From: Endothia cerciana
Lineage: Eukaryota > Ascomycota > Sordariomycetes > Diaporthales > Cryphonectriaceae
Length of the DNA: 64,000 nt
Assembly (NCBI GenBank): GCA_026119935.1
Contig: JALRMH010000011.1
Coordinates: forward strand, 248,001 to 312,000
Direction: 5' to 3'
Shown here: positions 33,508 through 44,523 of the stretch, piece by piece
Layout: each line of letters starts with the position of its first letter
Position numbering within the stretch: the stretch's first letter is position 1
The notes under the pieces: model-generated
Database searches by the model: none
What the model was told of the DNA's origin: nothing
What the model saw: the letters and a program-made list of their open reading frames with translations, nothing else
Translations under genes and position numbers: made by a program

Positions 33508-35082
33508 GTGGGTGGAGGGGGGGAGATGCAGTGTCGCAGACCAAGATCTGGGAAGGGTTGGGTTCAAATGGAAGTGAGCGGCAGAAATCCAATTAATTTT
33601 TGGGGGGGGTTTTTTTTGGAGCCTACTATGGCAGTCCGAGGGGTTCTTCACCCCAGTCAGTTTTTGCCGGGCGGTCAGGACTCGTAGCTACGGCGGTCTG
33701 GAGGGGGGTGCCTGGCCCAAGATCCTCGTGTCCCCGGTTTTCTTTTCTGCATCTACTCTGCAGCGTGCGTAGCTAAGCTCTCCGCCTGGCGCCTTTTCTT
33801 TCTTTCTTTCTTTCCTTCTTTCTTTCTTTCTTTCCTTCTTTCTTTCTTTCTTTCCTTCTTTCTTTCTTTCTTTCCTTCTTTCTTTCTTTCTTTCCTTCTT
33901 TTTATCCCCCCCACTATATTTGCCCACCCATCTACCCACTTGCACCCTTACTACCTTGGATTTCAAGGGTTGTGCGTCAGCCAGCCGTCCAGACCGCTGT
34001 ACATAGTAGCAGCGTATAGCACAGGCCCGATAGCGTCGTTAAGAACCCCTGTCAAGGATCTGCTAGCGGGCTGAGCCGCTGTGGGCTGTCTGGGGTACCT
34101 GAACCTAAATTGAACTTCAACATCACCTCTTCCGCTCTTATAGAACTCGGATGGTCGCGAGAGCAGAGCTCATCAAATTGCTACTTATTTGCTTATACGC
34201 TCCTGATTCTTAGGGCTAGTTCACCGCCCCTCGCATACTGAAAAGACACATTGCCTAGGTTAGGGCTGAATTCTAGACTTAAGGCCCTCTATATGGACTT
34301 GAGGGAACTATCATGTGACAAGTTCTGGAACTCACTGAGTCTGACACCATATCCCCCTCGCCTCCAGCCGCTCCTGTCTGCCCGCGGACGAGCAACTGGG
34401 CGTCATATTTAACACCAGCTGCAAATATTCTGGGCTCATGGCGGCCAGCATCAAATACATGGACGACAACAAGCATGTCTTGAGGCCTGGCCCCAAGCCA
34501 GAACTGCTCGCCAAACCTCCCCGGCTAGCAACCTCTGCAGCAGACACGCGCAAGATGGACTGTCCTCGAACGCCCGAGGTAATGACGGATTACTCTTTCA
34601 AGAAGATCGGCAGAGGGTTCTACTACCGATCAGGAGTCCCACTTGCAACCTGCAAAAGCCCACCAGCAAGTCTATAGCGGGTGGTCCCGCTCGTTGGATG
34701 GCCCGCCAACCTCATCGTTCTGAGTAAGGTCGCTTTTCCTACTGCTGAAGATGGGGCCTGACGGTTTCCATCACTAGGTTTGGAACACCCAGTAAGGCGA
34801 TCACGGCGGGTCTCAAGCGCAATGTTGCAGCCTATATGGGTTCCTACGGTCAAGATCCGAACCTCGAAAGGCAGGGCCATGCACCTCACCGTGCAAAGAG
34901 GCGAGGACGAGGGGAGTAGGTGTCATGTGGTCTTGTATTTACGATGCAGGTGTATGTACAGTTGTCAGAGACTATCCCCCCCTAAGCCAAGAAGAGAAAT
35001 ATTTCTCCTTGACTTGCAACGATTCCAGCTCAACTGAAAAACAAGTCTGTGCAAATGGGAGAATGGCACAGCATGGCCCTTC
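33508..35082. other. Intergenic, TRM1 promoter and sugar-transporter 3' flank
   Basis: 1.6 kb. Holds a T/G run (33597-33618), the 20-bp-unit repeat at 33801-33900 and a short plus-strand frame at 34438-34677 (79 codons) without any known domain, which I do not call a gene. Confidence 0.5.
33801..33900. repeat. Higher-order pyrimidine repeat, 5 x 20 bp
   Basis: Five exact copies of a 20-bp unit, itself made of TTTC steps with one TTCC interruption (tctttctttctttccttctt). About 300 bp upstream of the TRM1 start codon. Confidence 0.95.
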
Positions 35083-36629
35083 TCACGCCTCGAGGTGCTC
35101 CGTCCTGTAATTCACCTTCTCGCTGGTCTCGATGCTACCCTCGCCTTCCTTGCGAGCGCCGCGGGATGGGTCACCGATGATGCCTCCCTGCCCATCCTCG
35201 TATCCGATCTTGGACTCGCGGAACCCGTCAAGCTCCTTCTTGTACACGGTGTTGAGGAAGATGGGATACACGAATGACACGAAGAAGCCGGCCAGGGGCA
35301 CACACATGCCAACGTGGTAGCTCTTGTGGTCCGCCACCAGGCCCGTGAGCGAGGGGAAGAGCGCGCCGCCCGAGACCGCCGCCACGACGAACGAGCTGCC
35401 TCGCTTCGTGTGCCGGCCCAGGCCGCGGATGGACAGCGTGAAGATGGTCGGGAAGACGCAAGACTCGAAGAAGAGCACGAGGCTGAGGAAGGCGATGCCC
35501 GCCTCGCCGTAGATGCCAATGGAGAGGGCGATGAAGACCATGATGGCCGCCATGAACACCATCAGCACGAGGCGTGGCTTGACGACCATCATCAAGCCGG
35601 CTGCTGCGAATCGACCAATGGCAAACAGGCCCTGGCCGATGGCGTACCGGTCGCTGGCCTGCGCGGACGTAAGGCCGGCCGATTCGACGCAGTAACTGAT
35701 AAAATTCGCAGCTACACCGACCTGTGCCCCTACATAACAGAACTGCGCGACGACGCCGAACCACAGCTTATACTGCTTGCGCATGGGCTTATCGGCATAT
35801 CCGGTCAGGCCGGCGGACTCTTCGGCCTGCAGCTCCATGTCGGCATCCGTGACCTCCGGGATGGGCGAGACGTAGAACACGACGGCGAGCAGGAAGACGA
35901 AGGCTGCGATGCCGAGGTAAGTCCACTGGACCTTGGAGATGTCGCTGGGGTCGGTGCTGCTGAAGAAGACGCGGGAGGCAAGCAGTGGCGCCATGACGGA
36001 CCCGATGGCCTGGAAGGACTGCGACAGCTCCAGGCGGAACTCGGACAGGCGCGGCGGGCCGCAGGTGGCGATGAAGGGGTTCGCAGAGGTCTCGAGCGTG
36101 CTGAGGCCGCTCCCTACGATGAACAAGGAACCGCAGAAGCCGCCAAAGGACCTCTTCACTGCCGAGGGCCAGAACATCAGAGCGCCGACGCCGTAGATGC
36201 ACAGTCCGGCGATGAATGTCCATCTGTAGCCGAACTTGCGGACTGACCAGCCCGAGTATGTGGGAGGGCCGATGAGGTATGCGCCGAAGTAGGCGGCTTG
36301 TAGGCCTGGAGCAAGGTTAGCTTAGCTGCTGGACTCGAATGGCTCGGGTACCGGTATGGAGACTTACCACCCGCCTTGGCGGCTGTTATGTTGAGTGCGG
36401 TCTGAAACTTGGCGTTCAATACGTCTAGCAAGCCATATGCAAAACCCCACAGGAAGAACAGTATCGTAACGAGGGTGATCGGCAGGATGGATTGCCTGAC
36501 GGTGAGGGCCGCGGCCCCTGTCAACCCGCGGTTCGAGACATTCTTGCGGTGAGTGTTGACTTCGGGATTGAAAGGCCGCCGCTGCTCGTAGATCTCCTGG
36601 GGAGTCGGTTCCTCATTCTTGCCGAACAT
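35083..36629 (-). CDS. MFS sugar transporter of the fucose permease (FucP) family
   Basis: Two exons, complement(join(35083..36305,36368..36629)), 494 aa. Around twelve hydrophobic segments. The first membrane helix has the FucP-type sequence FFLWGFAYGLLDVLNAKF, and exon 2 contains QAAYFGAYLIGPPTY, LETSANPFIATCGPP and the late CVFPTIFTLSIRGLGRHT typical of FucP-like permeases. Family members co-transport L-fucose, glucose or galactose with protons or sodium; in fungi the substrate is mostly unknown. The 62-bp intron runs GTAAGT to CTCCAG and splits a Gly codon. The N-terminal cytosolic segment (residues 1-45) is charged and has no signal peptide. The start ATG at 36629 opens MFGKNEEPTPQEIY. 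Confidence 0.9.
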
Positions 36630-39341
36630 CTTGGAGGTCCTGCCCTGGGCGAGATGAGGTTGAGGCTTGACGACCTCTTTGGAAGCCCCGGGGAGTGAAG
36701 TGGGCAGGTGAGGAGCTTGGTGGGAGACGAGGTGACAGCGGTGAGGATGAAGCCATGTCCATCACGTCTCGAGGGGCTCATCCACAAGGTCTTATATGCC
36801 CTTCTACAGTGGCAAGTCTCCACCATCTTCGATGCCATATGGCCACTTAAGCGAGCTTGTCGAGACGCACGATGGTATTGTCTGCAAGCGGCCTTGCCGT
36901 AAAAGGATTACCCCAAGCTCACAGCTTAGCCGCCGTTCTATGTATCTTGGCAGCCCACTGCTGGCCTGGGTCCAACGCTATCTTTGGTCTGTGCCGGGGT
37001 TAGCCTTGCTGTGCAAGGGGAGGTTGAGGCTCTCGGTGGCATCATCACATACCGGCACTAATTGAGCCAGGCCATGGTCATGTGAACCATCTTCCCGGGG
37101 TTGACTAGCAGGTACTGGGGTTTGTGTTGTCTCCTCATGGTTCGGCGAGCTAATGCACAGCACAGAGATGAAGCCCAACTAGGGGCCTCGAACCAAGATG
37201 ACTGACCGGAGGGTGGGATCATTACCCCGTGGGGTGTTGCTGGTCACCCCGGGACTAGGCCTTTGGGGAGGGGGGAGGGTTGCGTCTGGACCACCTGGGG
37301 TGGACCGAGGGGGTGGATACGCCCAACTACTTAAGTAGTAGTGTCCCGTGGCCGCCCAAGGCTCAGGGCTCAGAGGTGGGTTGGGGCTGCCGCCGTGATA
37401 ATCTTCCTCGTCTGTTGGATCGCCAGCCACCGCTCCGCGAGCACGCCTTGTCGCCCCATGCTCGTCAGATGGCAGCAGGGGACCTTGAAGAAGCGGTGAT
37501 ACATTCGACGGGACGCCCTCAAGTCTATTAGGAGACTCGATTCCACTGGTCTCATGGGCGAGGCGGGATTGCGAGAACGCACCGTCGACTTTGACCGATC
37601 CAGATCGTGTCGGACCGCGCCACGTTCAGCCCTTTCATCTCACAGGATGCCTGTCCCCGGCCAAGGGCTCATGAGTCGGAGAGAAGGTCGATAGTGAACG
37701 GCCATCGTGATATCCGTCGCTCAAATTCACGGCGGTTTCCCCGGATTTCGGCCCTCCACGCCCCGCCTCGACGCTAGCCAGGCGGCCAAACCTGGGGCCC
37801 CATGGGCAGCGGTAGTCCATATCATCTTCATTGAAGAAGCGAGTGCCGTCTAGCGCGCATGACAAAGCCTGTCGCCCTGGCCGACGCGCTAAGGGGAAGT
37901 TGAGGAGGCACGCGTGGCACGGAGGGTCCCCAAAGGGCTGAGACCGTGTCATGTCCCGGCGGGGCGCCCCGTAGTCATGGTCTGAGGTGAGACCCGCTGG
38001 CGAATGAGATCTGTGCGCCGTTGTCCTTCCATCCCAAAGAAGCTATAGGATTAGGGCCTCGGGTCATACGTTTATCTGTATTGCCCAGTCTGTGGGCATG
38101 GAGCAAGACGGCACTGGTACCACAGGGGGTAGACCTGTCCGTGCAGTGGCAGACCATGCTCAGAGAGGCCTAGTCGTCCTCCTTCACGAGCCACGTGCCA
38201 CGTGCCACAGCGCTGTCCCCCACCGTGGACCTTCTTGTTAGGATCTGGCAGGCTTGGCAATAGGACCTATGTCCATATCTCCCCGAGAAGAGGCCGTGAA
38301 TATGTCCTCGGCGCCATGTTCAGCGGGATCATGAAAGCGAATTCAGCTCCACGGTCATGGGCAGAGTCGCAGAGGGGACGCCCGCCCTCCTTCGGGCTGG
38401 CGCGTGGCGGCAACTCGATCAATTAGGAGGCTGGGGTTGATACTCTCATACATTATAATATTACTAGTAAGTTCAACCTCCACCGGGCATACACAATCAC
38501 TGTGGTCAAGACCAAGGCTGCCCGGCTCCGGCGCTGCGTCGCTATCACCCATATCACACCTGGGTATAATGAAGCAAGAAAGGAAACTCGAGCGGACACA
38601 ATCACGCTCCTACGCGGGCCCAGTATCGCCGGGACCCTCCCACTTGAATACAAGTTCTCGCCAACCCTGTATACCCAAGGCAACGTGCCTGACGCATATG
38701 CCTTCGTTTGGTCAGGTGAACCAGACATCGTCAGACTTCCAGTCCTTTGCCAGTTTGACGCGTGGTTTCATGCCGGTGGTCTTGGCAAGAGAGCGCGTCA
38801 AATGGCGAGGGGTTGAAGCTTGCGACAGTCCTTGCGGACACTTCCACTGGTCGAAGATCGTGTAGTCACCGTGATCTGACTCGTGAGGCGTGGTACGAGG
38901 GTGCCCCCTCTCTCCGGCAGGCGTATAATCACTGCCATCATCTGACTCTAGAGGCGTGATACGCAGGTCCTCCTTGTCGTCAATATGCCTCTTCTCGCCG
39001 TCGCCAGCTGAGTCTTGGGACGCCAATCCATTTCTGTTCCGTTCTTCCCTGTACCTATCACCAACATGCCGAGAAGTCGTTGATGCCAGAGGCTGCAGGA
39101 GAATACCCTGTTGATGCTCACGATTGTAGAATCCCGAGGCGTCGTGGCAAGGTCGTCTTGAATGCCGGGAGTATGTGGTGACATATGTACCATATTCATC
39201 ACTCGGCTTGTTGAGAACTTCCGATCTGGGTGGAGAAGGTTCCTAATGCTCCTGTGTGGTGGGCCTCGGCTGACTGATCGCGAAGGAGGGATCATCGACT
39301 GTTGTATCACCAGGATGATCAGGAATTGATGGTGAGGATCC
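36630..39341. other. Long intergenic region with undecided frames
   Basis: 2.7 kb. No recognised gene. Two E-box sequences CACGTG sit 7 bp apart at 38192 and 38199. Between 38404 and 39026 three frames on the two strands are open for 100-150 codons; one on the minus strand (38712-39026) contains an imperfect internal duplication (TPLESDDGSDYT and TPHESDHGDYT). None shows a known domain or a coherent exon chain, so I list them here rather than as genes. Confidence 0.45.
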
Positions 39342-40748
39342 CTAATGCTCCTCGCTACCTTCCATCTTCGCCAGCCATTTGTTCATCTGCGAATATTTGT
39401 CCATAAAGGTCTTCTCGAGTCTCTCGCAGTGGGCCCAGATGGTGTCAGTAGGCTTCCAGTAGGTCTTGCAATTGGTGAAGATCTGGGTCATATCGTCAAA
39501 AAACTCTTGATCGCTGGCGTACTCGTTTGCGTCCATCTTGGCCTTCATGGTGGTCAGGTCCATAGGCTTCGTGATCTTCTCGAAGTAGTCGGGCACGTTG
39601 TCGACAAGGGGATCGACGGGGTCTTTGAAGGGACCAACAAGGCGGGTCCAGAATCCTGAATAAAAGAAAAGTTGGTTGGCTCCGTCCCTTCATGGGAGGA
39701 TGATAGCATAGATGTACAGGGCCGGTCACTCACCTGGTCCCGAGAGCATACGAGCCAGAAGGTCCTGACAGAATTGTAGCTTCTGCTCGGGGCTGAACTC
39801 CTGCTGCTCGCCATTCGTAGCGGGGTTGGATCGACGACGAGGAGCAGCCTTTGCGACGGACACTGGGGTCTTGGTCTTGCGGGCAGCAGCCTTGGAGGCT
39901 GACCCGTTGGGGTAGGCATCCGAGCGGCGTGGCTTCTTTGCAGACATATACGCTGGGTCGGGCTCCTCTTCGTCTTCCTGATCAAGATAATGTACCACCT
40001 TCCGTTGATGCTGGGCCGGCGAGAAGGTGGCGGGGATGCCACTACCGAGGTGAACGAGGGGTGATGTGTCGGGCCTGCTCATGGCGAGCACCAGCTCACT
40101 GAGGACCTCTTGGGGCAGAGACTTGGCGAACTCGGCATTGGCTTCAGATGATCGGACGTACTCGGCAGCCCAATCAAGAAGGAGTTTTCTGATGGAAGAC
40201 CCCTCAGGGGTATCCTCCCATACCTGCACTAGCAGCGGAGCAGCGGGTATGCTTTCCGTCGCCTGGCGAACGTCCATCATGGCCTCGAGCGTTTGATCGC
40301 AGAGACCTTCGATCTCCAGGTCGTGGCCCAATTTCCAAACGCCCACCAATACTTCGTATGATGGCATAGATGCGTCGTTTGGGAATACGATGCCGGTGTA
40401 CATGAAGTGCTGGGCGAAACCGAAGACCTCAAGAGGGGTGCTAGGGAGTTTGACGATGGATTCTATAGCATCATCTCCCTTTGTGGCGAAGTGCTTCCGG
40501 TAGTATGCTGACTTGGCGCAGAGGAAGTCCTTTTGAATGCCAAAAGGTACTTGCTCAGGGCCGACCAGGATGACGATGAACCGACAGTGAGGCTCGAGCC
40601 ACGAGAAGGGTGCAGGGCTTGCATCCTTCGCCATGACTGCTGCTGGAGCAGTGGTTTGAGATGGGGTCTCCTCGGTAGGAGGGGCTGAAGAGACTGCAGG
40701 AGCAGCCTCCACAGGCGGTGCAGCCGAGAATTCGGGCTGAAAGCTCAT
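39342..40748 (-). CDS. BTB/POZ domain plus bromodomain protein
   Basis: Two exons, complement(join(39342..39655,39734..40748)), 442 aa. Residues 1-50 are Ala/Pro/Thr-rich; 55-165 form a BTB/POZ domain (HCRFIVILVGPEQVPFGIQK, KSAYYRKHF, PLEVFGFAQHFMYTG). A linker with basic patches (residues 285-325, AKKPRRSD, KAAPRRRS, likely nuclear localisation) leads to a C-terminal bromodomain: GPFKDPVDP, NVPDYFEKITKPMDLTTMKA, FFDDMTQIFTNCKTYWKPTD. At the place of the acetyl-lysine-binding Asn (YN in BRD4-type NCYIYNKPGDD) there is Trp405. The intron (78 bp, GTGAGT to TTATTCAG) splits a Gly codon just before the bromodomain. BTB suggests dimer or Cullin-3 contact, bromodomain chromatin; the joint role is unknown to me. 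The ATG at 40748 is the first in frame. Confidence 0.88.
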
Positions 40749-41742
40749 TGTCACAGGGTTGTGATAATGTGTCTAGGCGTTGTGATGCTGAGTTAGCTGC
40801 ATGCTTGACTGTTCAGGGAGGGACTCGATGGGTCGGACACCACTTCAAATTTTGTTGGTGTTTATGAAGGATGGTTTGACAGGGCAACAAATAGGAAGCA
40901 AGTATGTGTGTAATAATGATCAAGCTAAAGTGATGTTGACGAGGGAGGACCTGCCGTGGATGTTGATGGATATCGTCCTGAAGTCTGGAAGGTCCTGTTG
41001 GATGAGAGGTCTCAACGAAAAACAGGCTTGGCCTTCTCAAGAACTCATTCCGTCAAGCTTTCGGGTGATTGGGATTTGATCACAGAAGCTAAAGGAGATG
41101 AAAAGTCTGATAGATGGTTTTTGAAATTGAGAACTGAAATGAGCGTGTGTGAGAGGCGTTCTTGGGTGAGCTGCATGGACTGTGAAGGTGAAATGCTTCC
41201 TGAGTGAGCAGAACAGGTGAAGAGGTGGTGATGACTAAGCCATGTTAAAGAAGGGCTGCCCCACCTCTGTGAAGGGCTAAACTGCACCATCTGCTCATCA
41301 AACGACGACGCTCAAGAATTATGGTTGTGTCTCCCTTCCATCCAAAACTCGGTCAAAAAATGGATTAATCAATTATACCACTTCATACATGCTTCCAGCT
41401 TGAACGCCACCGCCCAATCCCCAAGCACGGATGGAACTCGGTTCCAATGCACAAGCCAAGGATAATACCCCGGAATGAGACCAGACCCAAGGCAGCCCCT
41501 TTCTTACACAATGCTAATGGCTTTACTCCTGGACAAGTTCAGTTACTAATGCATTGTCATCGTCTTGTTCAGCCTGTAGTCTTAGGCGCCCCAAAGCCAT
41601 AGCACGCCAGCCTTGGATTGGCTGCAGAAGCCAGCTGCAGGTCAAGGCCATAGCAGGCCCTGCCCAAGTGGGAGGGATGCCGCGAACGACCTTAGGCGTG
41701 GTGTGGTAAGCGGCTCTGTATCTGGCGGCCTCACGGAAATAA
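40749..41742. other. Intergenic, promoter side of the BTB-bromodomain gene
   Basis: About 1 kb. Slightly AT-richer than the surroundings. Short frames only; no domain or RNA gene recognised. Confidence 0.5.
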
Positions 41743-42395
41743 ATGATATATCTCTTCCATTTACGTCCTTCTCACTCTCCCGCTTCCTGTCCTGGAGTCA
41801 GACGAACATCCCTCTGCGGACCCAGATGCGTATCTTGGCACGATCTCATATTCATAAGTTCCAGCGCCTCTCGCCACCCTCCCCAAGCCACCACTGAGAT
41901 AGCAAGGTCTCGTCAGCCTAGCGTATCGTCTGTACCCATCAGTACGGGCAGCCCGCCACGGTCGCCTTTTGCGCCTCAGCACGAACGCCTCCTCCTCGAG
42001 CTGCTGCCTCTCAAGAACAGCGAGGCCTTCCGCACGTGGATCAATGGCCCCCTCGTTCAAGGTTCGTGGCATGAGTTCTACCAGGAATTTTCCGCGTGGA
42101 ATAGGTCTGCCCTCGAAGCAGACAAGAACCTGATCACCACGCAGGCTAGAGATGCCATCAAGTCCAAGGCGGCCAAGTACCTCGCCTACCATCCAGTCAA
42201 GAACGAGTCGTGGAAGGCCACTACATCAGGTTTATCGTGACCCTCGTCAAGGACAATAGTCTGAAGGGTGAGATCTGGTCCGAGGCGGATTGAAACAAGA
42301 AAGGAGTCGACATCGTAAGGGCCGTGTATGAGGCGCTGGGCCTATCTGAAGGCTATGGCGGCAGCTGGTTTGGATGCGAGCCCACCATCGTATGA
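41743..42395 (+). pseudogene. Decayed reading frame, unknown family
   Basis: A frame open from 41743 to 42240 has protein-like sequence from about 41960 (HERLLLELLPLKNSEAFRTW, FYQEFSAWNRSALEAD, IKSKAAKYLAYHPVKNES). At about 42205 this quality moves into the next frame (VEGHYIRFIVTLVKDNSLKG, EIWSEAD), meets a TGA at 42291-42293, and continues as NKKGVDIVRAVYEALGLSEG to a stop at 42393. One frame change and one nonsense codon (TGA where Trp would fit) mark a broken gene. Family not recognised; the charged amphipathic helices suggest an intracellular helical domain. Sequencing error could explain the frame change but less easily both defects. Confidence 0.45.
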
Positions 42396-42887
42396 TGCCT
42401 GAAGAGAGGCAGGCTGAGCCGTCTCCTCAGGTATTCAGGCTCATCTCTCATACGAGAGTATGAGGGGATATGCGATCTTGAAGAGCTTCGGTGATAGGCA
42501 AGTGCGCGGTTGTGCCGTCAAGAAGTCGATATCCAGACATGAGACTGATGGCACCTCATCTCATCCTTGTGTTCGCTTTTCCAGTTGAGGGCCCGGGGCT
42601 AAGGGGGGGGGGGGTTGATAGGGAAATGCCACAAGGTCAACATCATCACAAATACTGGCCTACTGCGTCTGTTATTATCGCAAGTTTACGTGCATGCGTC
42701 ACAAAGACCACTTGCGCATTCGTCTCATGATTTGCAGACTTCTCCCAGCGTCCGAAAGGTGAGCAGTGAAAGACGACAATCTCGGGTGGGAACCTCACAG
42801 CACACAAGATCTACGTCATGCTCTTATTCAGGGACACTATAGGTCGGTCTGGTAGTTCTCTGGTTCATTTACATTTCGCATTTTTAC
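42396..42887. other. Spacer between two damaged frames
   Basis: 492 bp with a G-run at 42604-42614. Short frames only. Nothing recognised. Confidence 0.5.
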
Positions 42888-44500
42888 ATGCACGCTTTCC
42901 GGAGGCGATTCCGGATCTACTCGTTGGTTCGCCTCATACTAATGATTGGTGGAGTGACCCCTGCGGTCGTGGCCGTAGATAAGGTGAAGGGAAAGGGCAA
43001 GCCGGGGAAGTGGTCGAGCTTCAAGCAGGCACTGAGGCACTCTTGGGGGGAGCAGGAGATCCTGAGCATCGACAACAGGCTGTCGAGTATCCGAGACGAG
43101 CTGAACCTCCGGACCTGTGTGGACGTGAAGTAAGTGCATGCGCGCTCCTGGTGATTGCCCACAACCCCTGGTTCTAACGTCACCGTCAAGGCAGCAATTG
43201 GAAGCTGTATACATTTAGGCACTCGGAAACGTACGAGAGGCTCGATGACAGGCTCAAGGCGATCGCAGACGACATTATACAGCAGCATAGTCTTATCAAG
43301 GACAGCCTGGCAGCTCAGACGGCAAACATCTCCAAAATGCGTGCTCACACTACAGGCACAATCCTCGAACAACATGAAGAAACCCGGAACATCATCGTCG
43401 GGAACCAAGAGCATCATTTCGCCCAGATCTTCCAGCAGCAGACGGGCGGAACTGCCCAGATTGTCAGCACCCTCTACATGGTCAAAAGCGAGATCTCTCA
43501 GCAGCAATCGGACGGGACTGCTAGGATCGTCGACTCCATTTGGGCTGTCAAGGATTAGTTCCAGGCTGCAGAGCTGGCCAGACAGCGGGAGATCAAGGAC
43601 CTGAAGCGGGAGGCCAAGGACCTGAAGCGGAAGACCGAGGACCTGAAGCAGGTCATCAACTATCTCCAGGGCGAGTTGAAGTGCATGAATGGAGAGCACG
43701 CAGATGCGTTGAGACAGTTCACCGTAACTCGGGATCCGAAGAAGAAAAGGGCTCTGCGGGAGCTGAGCAACGCCCTATCTGCGACGTTGTTTGCTTTGCA
43801 GATCATGCTCGGAACTGTGAAGGTGAGCGGCAGCACTACCGTATCCTCGGAGCCGGGATGGGTCTCATGGACGGGAAAGAATCATAGGCTGACTGTTCGA
43901 GTTAGATCATGTTAGAAAGCCTACAGCCGAAAGCGAAAGGTACCATGGAGCAGTTAAGGGACGGGACGACATGGCGGGTATCTGCCTACCCTGTGCTTAC
44001 AGTCGCAACGCCCACCACAGGACTATCATCGGACGCGTCGGACGCGGTGAGGATGCTCTTCGACCCTGAGTACTTCCATCGAGATCCGGCAGCCCCACAA
44101 CATTTACGGAGGGGGAGCGGCGTCCATGATGTCGGATTCACAAATCGGACCATTTTGAGGGTTGCTTGTGAGGTCGGAACAACCCCGAATCTCCCATCTG
44201 GCTATGGTCCTTCCGAAACCTGGCTTTCACATCGAAATGTCAGAAGGCCGGGCCTTTGACTTGTACTATTCAGCGTTCCTCCCGCTTCATCGGCTCATAT
44301 TCACACATCTCGAAACAGTCCGGAACAGATCTCCAGAGAGTGTGACAATCAGGACATATGCGGGGTCCACTGACCTGTGGCTGCAGCGACAAGCCAGTCG
44401 CAGATTGTTCCTTGATGCCGGAGGCGGACAGTTCGAATCACCAGTATTTTCTGCGCTGTTTGGCAAGCACACCGCGTCACGTCATCTGGACCTTGGGTAA
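42888..44500 (+). pseudogene. Broken multi-exon gene with STAND-type N-terminal domain and coiled coil
   Basis: Exon chain inferred: 42888..43129, 43195..43822, 43906 onward. Introns are well formed (GTAAGT with CTAAC branch; GTGAGC with CTGAC branch, GTTAG). After a hydrophobic start, KWSSFKQALRHSWGEQEI and LSIDNRLSSIRDELNLR recall the N-terminal domain of fungal STAND/NACHT-like proteins. Exon 2 is a coiled coil with two copies of QQQ-x-x-GTA-x-IV and a heptad-like KDLKREAKDLKRKTEDLK. A TAG at 43556-43558 interrupts exon 2, although the same frame is open for 88 codons after it to the exon end. In exon 3 protein-like sequence leaves the frame near 44160 (later MSEGRAFDLYYSAFLPLHRL in another frame, stop 44498). 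No NTPase domain follows, so even when intact it was a short form. The end is 23 bp from the FOL1 stop. Confidence 0.5.
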
Positions 44501-44523
44501 GGCCGTCTTTTGTGCAATTCTTA

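Noticed and set aside
34438..34677. 79-codon plus-strand frame between TRM1 and the sugar transporter
   Set aside because: No domain, no splice support, and chance frames of this length are common here.
35314..36246. 310-codon frame on the plus strand
   Set aside because: Antisense shadow of the sugar transporter; extremely Asp/Glu/Gly/His/Arg-biased.
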